This document shows, piece by piece, positions 1 through 7,168 of a stretch of DNA of 10,819 bases. Source of the stretch: a bacterium (GTDB taxonomy: Bacteria > UBP4 > UBA4092 > JAOAEQ01). A model generated the notes under the pieces. That model worked only from the letters and a program-made list of their open reading frames with translations, searched no databases and was not told the DNA's origin. The DNA lies in assembly GCA_026416715.1 (NCBI GenBank), contig JAOAEQ010000026.1, forward strand, positions 34,547 to 45,365, read 5' to 3'. Made by a program: the position numbers and the translations under genes. How positions within the stretch are numbered: the stretch's first letter is position 1; every line of letters begins with the position of its first letter.

Positions 1-17
1 ATGTGTATAAGAGACAG
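1..17 (+). other. Nextera/Tn5 mosaic-end adapter remnant (artefact)
   Basis: The bases ATGTGTATAAGAGACAG equal the last 17 bases of the 19-base Tn5 mosaic end used in Nextera library adapters. They sit exactly at the end of the window, where an untrimmed adapter would end a contig. They are not genomic. Read in frame from base 3 they give the peptide MYKRQ, which supplies a false GTG start to the gene that follows. True genomic sequence begins at about base 18. Confidence 0.96.
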
Positions 18-1469
18 GCTGTATCATGTGGACGTTATAACACGATGATAATCAAGAACGATGGAACATTAACCGCAATGGAAATGAATGTTTTGAGTAA
101 TACCGGCGCGTATGGCACGCATTCGCTGACGGTAATGAGTAATACCGGCAGTAAGAATCTCCCGTTATATCGCTGTCCGAACCTCAAGTTTTATGGAAAT
201 GCGGTATATACTAACCTTCCGGTCGCTGGCGCTTGTCGCGGATACGGCGCACCACAAGGAGCGTTCGCGCGGGAAGTGTTGATTGACGAACTCTGTGATA
301 CGATAAACCTTGACCCGCTCGAATTCCGAAAAAAGAACCATATTAAACTCGGAGAAACCAGTCCGATATTCGTTGCGCTCGGTGAAGGGCGGGAAGGATT
401 CGAGCAGTATATCAAAAGTTGCGGTCTAGATGAATGTATTGATCGCGGTGCTGAAGCTATCGGCTGGTATACTAAACAAAGAAGATATAGAAAAAATCTT
501 CAAATTGCACATCGCACATCGCATATCTGCTATGGTGTCGGTATGGCTTGTCTGATGCAAGGGTCAGGGATACCCGGAGTCGATATGGGCGGAGCGAGGA
601 TTAAAATGAACGAAGATGGTTCGTTCAACCTGCTCATCGGCGCAACAGATTTAGGAACCGGCAGCGATACCATCCTCGCTCAGATTGCTGCGGAAACGCT
701 TGCGGTTGAACTTGATAAAATCATCGTGTATTCTTCCGATACCGATTTCACGCCGTTTGATAAAGGCGCGTATGCCTCGAGTACAACGTATATTTCCGGC
801 GGTGCAGTGCTTAAAGCCGCACAGATAGTTAAACAGAAAATTCTGCAGGTAGCCGCAGAAATGGTAAATGAACCGATAGATAATCTGACCTGCAAAGATG
901 CTATGGTCATCAGCAGTTCCGGTAAATCTGTATCCTATCGCGATATCATGAATCGGTCACTTTATTCTGCGAATCAGTTCCAGATTGAAGGGGAAGCGTC
1001 GCATATGTCGTATGAATCTCCGCCACCGTTCGCGGCGCATTTCGCTGAAGTTGCGGTAGATACTGAAACCGGAGTGATTAAAGTTCTGAATTATGTCGCT
1101 GCAGTAGATTGCGGAACAATCATTCATCCGAACCTAGCGGAAGGGCAAACGGAAGGTGCGGTGCTTAACGGTATCGGGTATGCCTTATCCGAAGAGATGG
1201 TGTTCGATAGTCACGGGAAGATGGTTAACCCAAGTTTCCATGGATATCGGATTTTCTCAACGCGTGATGTTCCACCGATTAAAACAATCCTGGTTGAAAC
1301 CTACGAACCGACTGCACCGTATGGCGCAAAAAGTGTTGCGGAAATCAGTATCAACGGACCACTCCCAGCGATTGCGAACGCAGTCTATGACGCTTGCGGT
1401 ATCAAACTTCGCAACCCACCGTTTACGCCAGAAAAAGTCTTAACCGCACTTAAAACCAGACCCGTTTAA
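18..1469 (+). CDS. Molybdopterin-binding large subunit, xanthine dehydrogenase family, 5'-truncated
   Basis: This is the C-terminal part of a molybdenum hydroxylase catalytic subunit (xanthine dehydrogenase / 4-hydroxybenzoyl-CoA reductase type). Such enzymes hydroxylate N-heterocycles or remove a ring hydroxyl at a Mo-pterin centre. About 483 genuine residues remain. Family members are usually about 700-800, so roughly the first third (the a/b hammerhead domain and the start of the first Mo-binding domain) is missing. Visible family signatures, counted from base 3, are AGACRGYGAPQGAFARE near residue 75, IDELC with DPLEFRKKN near 94-112, GATDLGTGSDTILAQ near 213, AYASSTTYISGG near 257, GTIIHPNLAEGQTEGA near 371, and GAKSVAEISINGPLPAIANA near 441. 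Glu447 of the last motif is the expected catalytic glutamate. The KSVAEI form resembles the version common in clostridial-type enzymes. The substrate cannot be told. No FAD or 2Fe-2S subunit lies downstream. The gene converges on the transporter genes. The apparent start (MYKRQ) is adapter. Confidence 0.93.
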   Translation, partial: AVSCGRYNTMIIKNDGTLTAMEMNVLSNTGAYGTHSLTVMSNTGSKNLPLYRCPNLKFYGNAVYTNLPVAGACRGYGAPQGAFAREVLIDELCDTINLDPLEFRKKNHIKLGETSPIFVALGEGREGFEQYIKSCGLDECIDRGAEAIGWYTKQRRYRKNLQIAHRTSHICYGVGMACLMQGSGIPGVDMGGARIKMNEDGSFNLLIGATDLGTGSDTILAQIAAETLAVELDKIIVYSSDTDFTPFDKGAYASSTTYISGGAVLKAAQIVKQKILQVAAEMVNEPIDNLTCKDAMVISSSGKSVSYRDIMNRSLYSANQFQIEGEASHMSYESPPPFAAHFAEVAVDTETGVIKVLNYVAAVDCGTIIHPNLAEGQTEGAVLNGIGYALSEEMVFDSHGKMVNPSFHGYRIFSTRDVPPIKTILVETYEPTAPYGAKSVAEISINGPLPAIANAVYDACGIKLRNPPFTPEKVLTALKTRPV

Positions 1470-1576
1470 CACCACGGAACTAAACCACTAAAAGTTTCTC
1501 GTTTGCTGCGCAATTGATTTGGGGTACCTCTCGAGAATCTCTATACACTATTCCGCCCGTAAGTTGACTGATTCGC

Positions 1577-1614
1577 TTCTATCTTTGATTGTCAAGATTT
1601 CCATTGAGATAGAA
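1577..1614. terminator. Inverted repeat between convergent genes, possible bidirectional terminator
   Basis: TTCTATCT at 1577-1584 is an exact inverted match to AGATAGAA at 1607-1614, with a 22-base loop. The loop can form a smaller TTGA/TCAA stem (1585-1588 with 1592-1595). It lies in the 150-base gap between two convergent genes, just past the end of the permease gene, where a shared terminator would be expected. There is no GC-rich stem and no T-run on either side, so it does not fit a classical intrinsic terminator. The rest of 1470-1576 holds no gene. Confidence 0.3.
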
Positions 1615-1619
1615 ATGTA

Positions 1620-2447
1620 TCAGTCCTTAATTCCCGATAAAGAGATACCTTGAATAATATATTTCTGGAATAGGAGGAACGCTATTAAGGTTGGGATTGT
1701 CCCGAGAACACAAGCGGATAATGTCAATCCATATTCTGCATAATATGAAGTTTGGAATAACGCGATACCGACCGGAAGGGTATATTGATCAACTGAATCG
1801 AGAAAAACTAATGGCGCTAAAAAATCGTTCCAAGACCCGATGAAAGTAAATATACCCAAAGTTGCTAATGCTGGTTTCGATAGCGGCAGGATAATATGCC
1901 GATATATCCGCACGGTCGAACAGCCGTCAATAACTGCGGCGTCTTCTAAATCTTTCGGAATCTGCAAGAAGAATTGATGTAATAGGAAAACGCCGAACGC
2001 GCCGGCACCAGCCGGAATGATTACCGCTAATGGGGTATCCAGCCAACCGAATTTGTTCAGAATCAAATAAACCGGAACTAAACATATCTGACCGGGTACC
2101 ATCAGTGTCCCGATAATCATGAAAAAGATTAACCGATTATATGGTAGATTCAATCGTGCTAACGCAAACGCAGCGAGTGAATCAACGAGTAGAACTAATA
2201 CGGTTATTGCAGATGAGATGAAACCGCTATTAACCAACCAGCGGACTAGCGGGATTTCTTCCGGATTCCCGAGAATCTCTCGGAAGTTTGCAAGAGTCCA
2301 GTTCTGCGGGAAGATGCTTTTAAAATGGACGATTTCGATATCCGGCTTAAATGCGGTGATGAATATCAAGAGCACCGGAAACAGCATAAGAAAAGCACCG
2401 ATGGCGATCATGAGTTCGATAATTTTTTTGTGAAAAGTATTTACCAT
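1620..2447 (-). CDS. ABC sugar transporter permease, MalG/UgpE type
   Basis: This is an inner-membrane permease of a carbohydrate ABC importer (CUT1 family), 275 residues, the usual length. A short cytoplasmic N-terminus is followed by a membrane segment at about 12-32. A run of hydrophobic segments follows (about 75-97, 105-130, 138-160, 195-215, 243-262). The cytoplasmic EAA loop, which docks on the ATPase, is clear at 168-192: EDAAVIDGCSTVRIYRHIIL followed by PLSKPAL. The WNDFLAPLVFL stretch near 206 is typical of MalG-like proteins. An in-frame TGA lies two codons before the ATG, so this is the most upstream start possible. No good Shine-Dalgarno site is seen; an AAGAG lies about 14 bases upstream. 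It is the last of six genes in one direction. Unusually, 136 non-coding bases separate it from its partner permease. The arabinosidase upstream suggests arabinose or arabino-oligosaccharides as substrate, which is inference. Confidence 0.95.
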   Translation of the reverse strand: MVNTFHKKIIELMIAIGAFLMLFPVLLIFITAFKPDIEIVHFKSIFPQNWTLANFREILGNPEEIPLVRWLVNSGFISSAITVLVLLVDSLAAFALARLNLPYNRLIFFMIIGTLMVPGQICLVPVYLILNKFGWLDTPLAVIIPAGAGAFGVFLLHQFFLQIPKDLEDAAVIDGCSTVRIYRHIILPLSKPALATLGIFTFIGSWNDFLAPLVFLDSVDQYTLPVGIALFQTSYYAEYGLTLSACVLGTIPTLIAFLLFQKYIIQGISLSGIKD

Positions 2448-2583
2448 AATTCAATGATAATCTCTTGCCACAAAGCCACCAAGACCAAAACGAATCACAA
2501 AGTAATAGAATTATTTGATTTAATATAAATCATTATTTAGTGTATCTTAGCGTCGTGAAGTCTATGTAGTATATTTTTTATAC
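2448..2583 (-). other. AT-rich spacer between the two permease genes, with hairpins and a CACCAAG-like repeat
   Basis: This 136-base gap carries no open frame of note. On the plus strand 2468-2502 is a degenerate repeat built of CCACAAAG, CCACCAAG, ACCAAAAC and TCACAAAG units. Next is a perfect 7-base stem, TGATTTA (2516-2522) and TAAATCA (2526-2532), with a 3-base loop. GTATA/TATAC (2569-2573 with 2579-2583) forms a weak AT stem directly after the upstream permease stop. The hairpins could slow or end transcription and lower the amount of the last gene. That is inference; none has the GC stem plus T-run of a strong terminator. Confidence 0.45.
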
Positions 2584-3474
2584 TTACTTTTCTCTCAATA
2601 GCCGAAACTGGATGAATGAAAATATCGCTATCACTAAAAATAATAGCCAGCTCATTGCGGCACCGTATCCCATCCGATAATTCATGAACGCTGTTTCATA
2701 AATATATTGGACTAAAACTCGAGTGGCTAATTCCGGTCCGCCACGGGTTACCATGAACGTCTGCCCGAAAATCTGAAATGATGCGATAATCTGGAGCACG
2801 ATTACTAATAATAGCACCGGCCGTAAGAGCGGCAACGTAATATGGATAAACTTACGGAACGCACTAGCGCCATCAATCGCTGCTGCTTCATAATAATGCT
2901 GCGGAATATGCTGTAGTCCTGCAAGTAGGATAACCATCGGTGCGCCGACAGTCCACCAAATCGTCATAAGAACAATTGACCGCATTGCCCAAACGCTATC
3001 AGTAATCCACGGGATTTTCAACCCAACCGAAGCTAGATATGCGTTAAACAAACCGAATTCGGGATTATAGAACCAGCGCCATAATATCCCAACTACACTG
3101 ATGGAAATGAGCGTTGGAAAAAAATATGCTGCACGATATACGACTTGCCGTTTCCGAATCACTGCATTGATTCCAACCGCAATTAATAATGCAGAGAGTA
3201 CAATCGGTGGAACTACCATCAGAACGAATTTAAATGTCGTACTAAGCGCTTTCCAGAAATAAGCACTAGCGAGCGCTTCTCGATAATTCGCCATTCCGAT
3301 AAATTTCGCTGGTTCCGCAGCGAGTAATTCCCAACGATAGAAACTTAACCCGAATCCGTAAATAAGCGGAAGAACTAAAAAGATACCGAATAGAATTAGA
3401 TACGGAAGTAAAAAGAGATAACCGGAATATTGTCTTTTCATAACCGAATTCATCGACACATTAGTTAGGATCAT
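2584..3474 (-). CDS. ABC sugar transporter permease, MalF/UgpA type
   Basis: This is the partner inner-membrane permease of the same CUT1-type importer, 296 residues. The first membrane segment (about 18-42, YLFLLPYLILFGIFLVLPLI) is typical of UgpA-like proteins, and further segments lie near 82-102, 117-136, 168-188, 217-236 and 272-290. The EAA loop is at 195-219: YEAAAIDGASAFRKFIHITL followed by PLLRPVL. The motif VTRGGPELATRVLVQYIYE near 242 is also characteristic. The chosen ATG overlaps the end of the solute-binding protein gene by 14 bases, in another frame, which suggests translational coupling. No Shine-Dalgarno site is seen before it. Met8 or Met12 are possible alternative starts, and Met12 (MKRQYSGY) would give a more usual charged N-terminus. 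The identity is firm; the exact start is not. Confidence 0.95.
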   Translation of the reverse strand: MILTNVSMNSVMKRQYSGYLFLLPYLILFGIFLVLPLIYGFGLSFYRWELLAAEPAKFIGMANYREALASAYFWKALSTTFKFVLMVVPPIVLSALLIAVGINAVIRKRQVVYRAAYFFPTLISISVVGILWRWFYNPEFGLFNAYLASVGLKIPWITDSVWAMRSIVLMTIWWTVGAPMVILLAGLQHIPQHYYEAAAIDGASAFRKFIHITLPLLRPVLLLVIVLQIIASFQIFGQTFMVTRGGPELATRVLVQYIYETAFMNYRMGYGAAMSWLLFLVIAIFSFIQFRLLREK

Positions 3475-4789
3475 TTTGGGGACTGGGTATCGCCCCTACT
3501 TGGCGCTGCCTTCGAATTATCTGATTCACATTCTCGGTAGCGATATCCAACGCTAGCTTGGGAGACAGTGATCCCCGTAACGCTTTTTCCACAGCAATAT
3601 CAAATTCCGTTAAAAATTCAAAAATGTACGGAATACGCGGTACATAACAGATATACGGAATCTGGGTTGCGAACTCATATTGGACTTCCATCCGGTGAAA
3701 TCGGTCAGTTGCACGCAGACTTTTCCGAACCGGGATTTGCCCGCCATCAGCCCAATCGAGACTATTATCGGATAAGAATTTTATAAACCGCCACGAGGCA
3801 TCAAGTTTCTTGCCATCTAATCCGGATTTCAAGCAGAGCAGATGCGAATCCGCCCAAGCTGCCGGTTTAATACCTAGCAGTGGTAACGGTGCACCGGCAT
3901 ACTCTAAATCCGTCTGCTTTTTCAAATCTTCTAACATATAGATCCCTTCAAACGCGATCCCGACTTTCCCCTGCCGAAACCCGATCCAAGAATCGAAATT
4001 CTGCGGTGCCGGAGCGACTTTCAGCTTCTGAATTAGGTCTACACAGAATTGTAACGCTTCAACATTTTCCGGACTATTTAACAAACATTGCGAATAATCC
4101 GAATTAAAAAATTTTCCGTTCCATTGCTGCATAATGGTATATACATTCGTTCGGAGCCAAGTATATACATAACCCCACGTCTCTGGCTGACCATCATGGT
4201 TAGTATCTTTGGTTAATCGCACCAGCGCATCAATAAACTCCTGTTTCGTTTTCGGTGGGCGTGGGTTCCCGAGCGCATCAACGAGTCCTGCCTGTTTGAA
4301 TAACGTCCGATTATAATACATTCCGAGTATATGCACGTCCAGCGGAAGCGCATAATGCTGACCGTTGTTTTCGGTTATTTGCCAGATATTTTCTGAGAAA
4401 TCAGCGATATCTATACCATTCGGGCTCGGTTGGGTTATTAAATCATCAATTGACCGGAGAAACCGTGCGTGCATAAACCGTTCGATATTTCCCGCATGAA
4501 TAACGAAAACTTCCGGTGCACGGTTACTAATCCCAGCAACGAATAGTTTGTTATAATAGGTTCCCCAATCCATCCGCTGCATTAGAACGTGTATCGTTGG
4601 ATTCGATTCGTTGAATCGTTTAACCAATCGCAGCATCGTTCTTCCATCCGGTCCGGTGAATCCGTTCCAGAAACGGATAGTAACTCGGTTGCTAGGATTA
4701 AAACTACATCCGAAGAGCACGACCAATAGCAGATAGCTGATGCTTATTCTGATAAGACTATTACGAGTGAACATACCTAACGGTTTCAT
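3461..4789 (-). CDS. Extracellular sugar-binding lipoprotein of an ABC importer (family 1)
   Basis: This is the solute-binding component that captures sugar outside the cytoplasmic membrane and hands it to the two permeases. At 442 residues it has the usual length. Residues 7-27 form a positively charged then hydrophobic signal, ending in LFGC, a lipobox with Cys28 as the lipid-modified residue. The mature start, VTIRFWNGFTGPDGRTMLRLVKRFNE, is typical of this family: beta strand, FW, then a helix with F-N-E. DWGTYYNKLFVAGISNRAPEVFVIHA (about 74-99) and the GKVGIAFEGIYMLEDL stretch are also characteristic. The start has no clear Shine-Dalgarno site; Met6 is an alternative. A 103-base gap to the arabinosidase gene upstream holds two small stems (TACCA/TGGTA at 4836-4848 and ACAAC/GTTGT at 4859-4875) but no gene. 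Ligand is unproven; context favours arabinose-containing oligosaccharides. Confidence 0.94.
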   Translation of the reverse strand: MKPLGMFTRNSLIRISISYLLLVVLFGCSFNPSNRVTIRFWNGFTGPDGRTMLRLVKRFNESNPTIHVLMQRMDWGTYYNKLFVAGISNRAPEVFVIHAGNIERFMHARFLRSIDDLITQPSPNGIDIADFSENIWQITENNGQHYALPLDVHILGMYYNRTLFKQAGLVDALGNPRPPKTKQEFIDALVRLTKDTNHDGQPETWGYVYTWLRTNVYTIMQQWNGKFFNSDYSQCLLNSPENVEALQFCVDLIQKLKVAPAPQNFDSWIGFRQGKVGIAFEGIYMLEDLKKQTDLEYAGAPLPLLGIKPAAWADSHLLCLKSGLDGKKLDASWRFIKFLSDNSLDWADGGQIPVRKSLRATDRFHRMEVQYEFATQIPYICYVPRIPYIFEFLTEFDIAVEKALRGSLSPKLALDIATENVNQIIRRQRQVGAIPSPQNDPN

Positions 4790-4892
4790 CCTAAATAGTT
4801 TACCTGCACAGACGTAAAGGTAATCCGCTAAAGTTTACCAAGATGGTAGTATAGTTTTACAACTGTTGCGGTTGTCTTAGTTCGCTTGGCGG

Positions 4893-7019
4893 TTATCTTT
4901 TACTTGTTGGAATCAGGGTTTTAGGGTTATACAAAGTAATAACATTTAACGAAGCTGGTTTTAAAACCATTGCGAATTTCTCAGGATTTTCTAATTTCAC
5001 GTGCCTGATATGTGGGGTAACACGATTCGGATATTTCAGTTCGTTCCGCGCCATAAACGATTCGCCAGCAAGTTCATAGTAGCGTGCGATTTTCTTAAAC
5101 TTCGCTTGGGGAATATCGAAATTCACTGGTACCGAGGTATCCGGCGTGCGATTGATTAGGATAATTTTCAGTTCATTCTTATCCATTAATGGCATAACAT
5201 CTACCAGCGGGAATTGTACCGGAGTATCTCCTGCCCAAGAACTTTGCCATTCAGGAATAGAAGAAAACCGGCATCGGACGGTAACTGCTACCGGTCGAGT
5301 TCCAATCACCTGTCGCAATTCTTTCAATGCATAATATACCGGCTGCGGATAAACGATCCCGTTTTCTTTTGCCATCCCGCCGCCATGGTTGATGAGCGCA
5401 CTATGCGTAACCAGATTGACTAACCCTTCAGTTCGAATCGCCGATGTGATAATCCCAGCGTAATAGATTGCTTCAGTCATTGTTTCCGGTCTCGGCTGAT
5501 ACGCCGGAAAATTGAATACCATCGCTTCAGTTATCGCAATGTTAATATCCGCTTGATATTTCCTGCCAAGCTGATGTATCCGCCGATAGACATTTTCGAA
5601 TATATGCGAATACCCGATTTGGCTTAAATAAGCATATACCGCATCCGCATGCGGAGTATTACTAAACAGAAAATGGACTGAAACTGACCGCAGGATATCC
5701 GCGCAGTTCTGAAACAATACTTCATTCCAATCACCGGAAATATGTCCGCACGCAATGAGTTCAATTGACGGATCGCGCGATTTCATTGCAGTATAAAATG
5801 CGCGATATCTCCGTGCATATTCGCTTGCAGTACAATGTCCAATTTGCCAATCACCCCAAAGTTCATTCCCAATTTCCCAGAATTTAACATTATACGGTTC
5901 CGGATGACCGTTTTCAGCCCTGACTTTACCCCAACGCGTTGTCGGACTCCCATTACAATATTCAACCCAATCGGCAGCTTCTTCCGCAGTTCCGTTCCCA
6001 GCATTAACGCAAATCATCGGTTCCGCACCGATAAGTCGGCAGAAGGAAATATGTTCATCGGTACCGACCTGATGCTGGTCAACATCGTTCCAAGCCACAT
6101 TTTTGCTCGTAATCCGTTTATCCCGCGGACCGATATCATCTTTCCAATGATATCCGCTAACATAGTTTCCGCCCGGAAATCGTAACAGCGTTACTCCCGC
6201 TTGTTTCCAGAGTGTAACCACTTCCGGATCGAATCCTTCTGCAATCGCATCCGCAGGAAATAACGTCAATTGGTCGATTTGGCATTTCCCTGGTTGCGTT
6301 AGTCCGATACATAACCAAACCGGTTTCCCGAGCATCGCTTTGGAAATATTCACGGATAAAACGCCCTGATATTGTTTCCAGTCATCTGCACATTTACCCG
6401 TATCAAATTTTAGGATACCGTAGATTTTCTTCGGATTGACACTATCGTTGATTACCACTATTATCGGGGTCGTAGCTGATTTCGCATAAAATGATACCTG
6501 ATATTGTCTAACCCGATTTACTGGCAGAAATATTAACTGCCGAATGCCGACGCCAACGTGGTCTATCGGAATTCTTTTTACTTCAATCAATTGCGAATAA
6601 GAAGAATTATATGCTTCCGGTAGTAGTGCGTAGTTTGCATTACCATCACCATTCCAATTCGTCCAATAATATCCGATATGTTTCGCATCGGATTCTGTCG
6701 GTATCTCGAGTTGGGTATATCGTTTAAAATAATTCTTTTCGTGATTCGTATACCAGTCGCGATGTAAGCATATCCGAATAGGTTCAAGACTCGGATTTTC
6801 AACAATCTGCGCCCAGAATCCGCCGTAGATATTCTTGCCGAGATTTTCGCTAAATTTACCGAATAACCGTCCGGAAACAATATAGTCTGATTGGCGAGAA
6901 ATATGTATCGTTACATCGGCAGTCGGTGAATCTTTTTCTTGATAAACAAACATTTCCGTTCCTTGACAAGCGAAACTAAAAATTAATACCATTGAGATAC
7001 CGCATATCGCGCGTAGCAT
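4893..7019 (-). CDS. Secreted alpha-L-arabinofuranosidase, GH51 type
   Basis: This is a glycoside hydrolase that removes terminal alpha-L-arabinofuranosyl units from arabinan, arabinoxylan or their fragments, by a retaining mechanism in GH51. At 708 residues it is longer than the roughly 500 of cytoplasmic GH51 enzymes. Residues 1-20 are a signal peptide; FSFAC near Cys18 only weakly resembles a lipobox. A family-like opening, RLFGKFSENLGKNIYGGFWAQIVENPSLEP (split over 51-80), is followed by about 170 residues of beta-rich, probably carbohydrate-binding-like insert (85-255). The (beta/alpha)8 domain then starts near VVTLWKQAGVTLLRFPGGNY (267-286). FWEIGNELWG places the acid/base at Glu386. 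INIAITEAMVFNF places the likely nucleophile at Glu498, 112 residues later, close to the GH51 spacing. A C-terminal beta domain ends in FAMVLKPASLNVITLYNP. A strong GGAGG site lies 8 bases before the ATG. Substrate chain type is not known. Confidence 0.92.
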   Translation of the reverse strand: MLRAICGISMVLIFSFACQGTEMFVYQEKDSPTADVTIHISRQSDYIVSGRLFGKFSENLGKNIYGGFWAQIVENPSLEPIRICLHRDWYTNHEKNYFKRYTQLEIPTESDAKHIGYYWTNWNGDGNANYALLPEAYNSSYSQLIEVKRIPIDHVGVGIRQLIFLPVNRVRQYQVSFYAKSATTPIIVVINDSVNPKKIYGILKFDTGKCADDWKQYQGVLSVNISKAMLGKPVWLCIGLTQPGKCQIDQLTLFPADAIAEGFDPEVVTLWKQAGVTLLRFPGGNYVSGYHWKDDIGPRDKRITSKNVAWNDVDQHQVGTDEHISFCRLIGAEPMICVNAGNGTAEEAADWVEYCNGSPTTRWGKVRAENGHPEPYNVKFWEIGNELWGDWQIGHCTASEYARRYRAFYTAMKSRDPSIELIACGHISGDWNEVLFQNCADILRSVSVHFLFSNTPHADAVYAYLSQIGYSHIFENVYRRIHQLGRKYQADINIAITEAMVFNFPAYQPRPETMTEAIYYAGIITSAIRTEGLVNLVTHSALINHGGGMAKENGIVYPQPVYYALKELRQVIGTRPVAVTVRCRFSSIPEWQSSWAGDTPVQFPLVDVMPLMDKNELKIILINRTPDTSVPVNFDIPQAKFKKIARYYELAGESFMARNELKYPNRVTPHIRHVKLENPEKFAMVLKPASLNVITLYNPKTLIPTSKR

Positions 7020-7027
7020 TTACCGAG

Positions 7028-7032
7028 CCTCC
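7028..7032 (-). promoter_or_regulatory. Strong Shine-Dalgarno site of the arabinofuranosidase gene
   Basis: On the minus strand GGAGG lies 8 bases before the ATG at 7019. It is the best ribosome binding site in the window; the transporter genes downstream have weak or no visible ones. It fixes the start of the enzyme and suggests that it is the most strongly translated gene of the set. Confidence 0.8.
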
Positions 7033-7040
7033 TATCTTCA

Positions 7041-7050
7041 TTGATATCAA
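7041..7050. promoter_or_regulatory. Perfect 10-base palindrome upstream of the arabinofuranosidase gene, possible operator
   Basis: TTGATATCAA is its own reverse complement and lies 21 bases before the enzyme's start codon, inside a 149-base non-coding gap (7020-7168). A gap of this size with a strong ribosome site suggests an internal promoter. A weak -10-like TATCAA overlaps the palindrome, with TTGTTT 17 bases upstream, but the match is poor. A dimeric regulator could bind here. AT-rich palindromes of this length also occur by chance, so the call is tentative. Confidence 0.3.
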
Positions 7051-7168
7051 ATGCAACTTTACAAAACAAAAAGACTGAATGAACCAATGTACCTAAATAC
7101 AGGGATATAAGCGTATTATTGAATAGTTCTTTCATTGTTCAGCATTTGAGTCTGGAACATCTACCAGT

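Noticed and set aside
3-17. GTG start of the molybdenum hydroxylase gene at base 3
   Set aside because: The start codon and first five codons lie in the sequencing adapter; the gene is truncated and continues beyond the window.
5835-6185. Plus-strand open frame of 116 residues inside the arabinofuranosidase gene
   Set aside because: It is antisense to the catalytic barrel region of a clear GH51 gene and its composition is that of a shadow frame.
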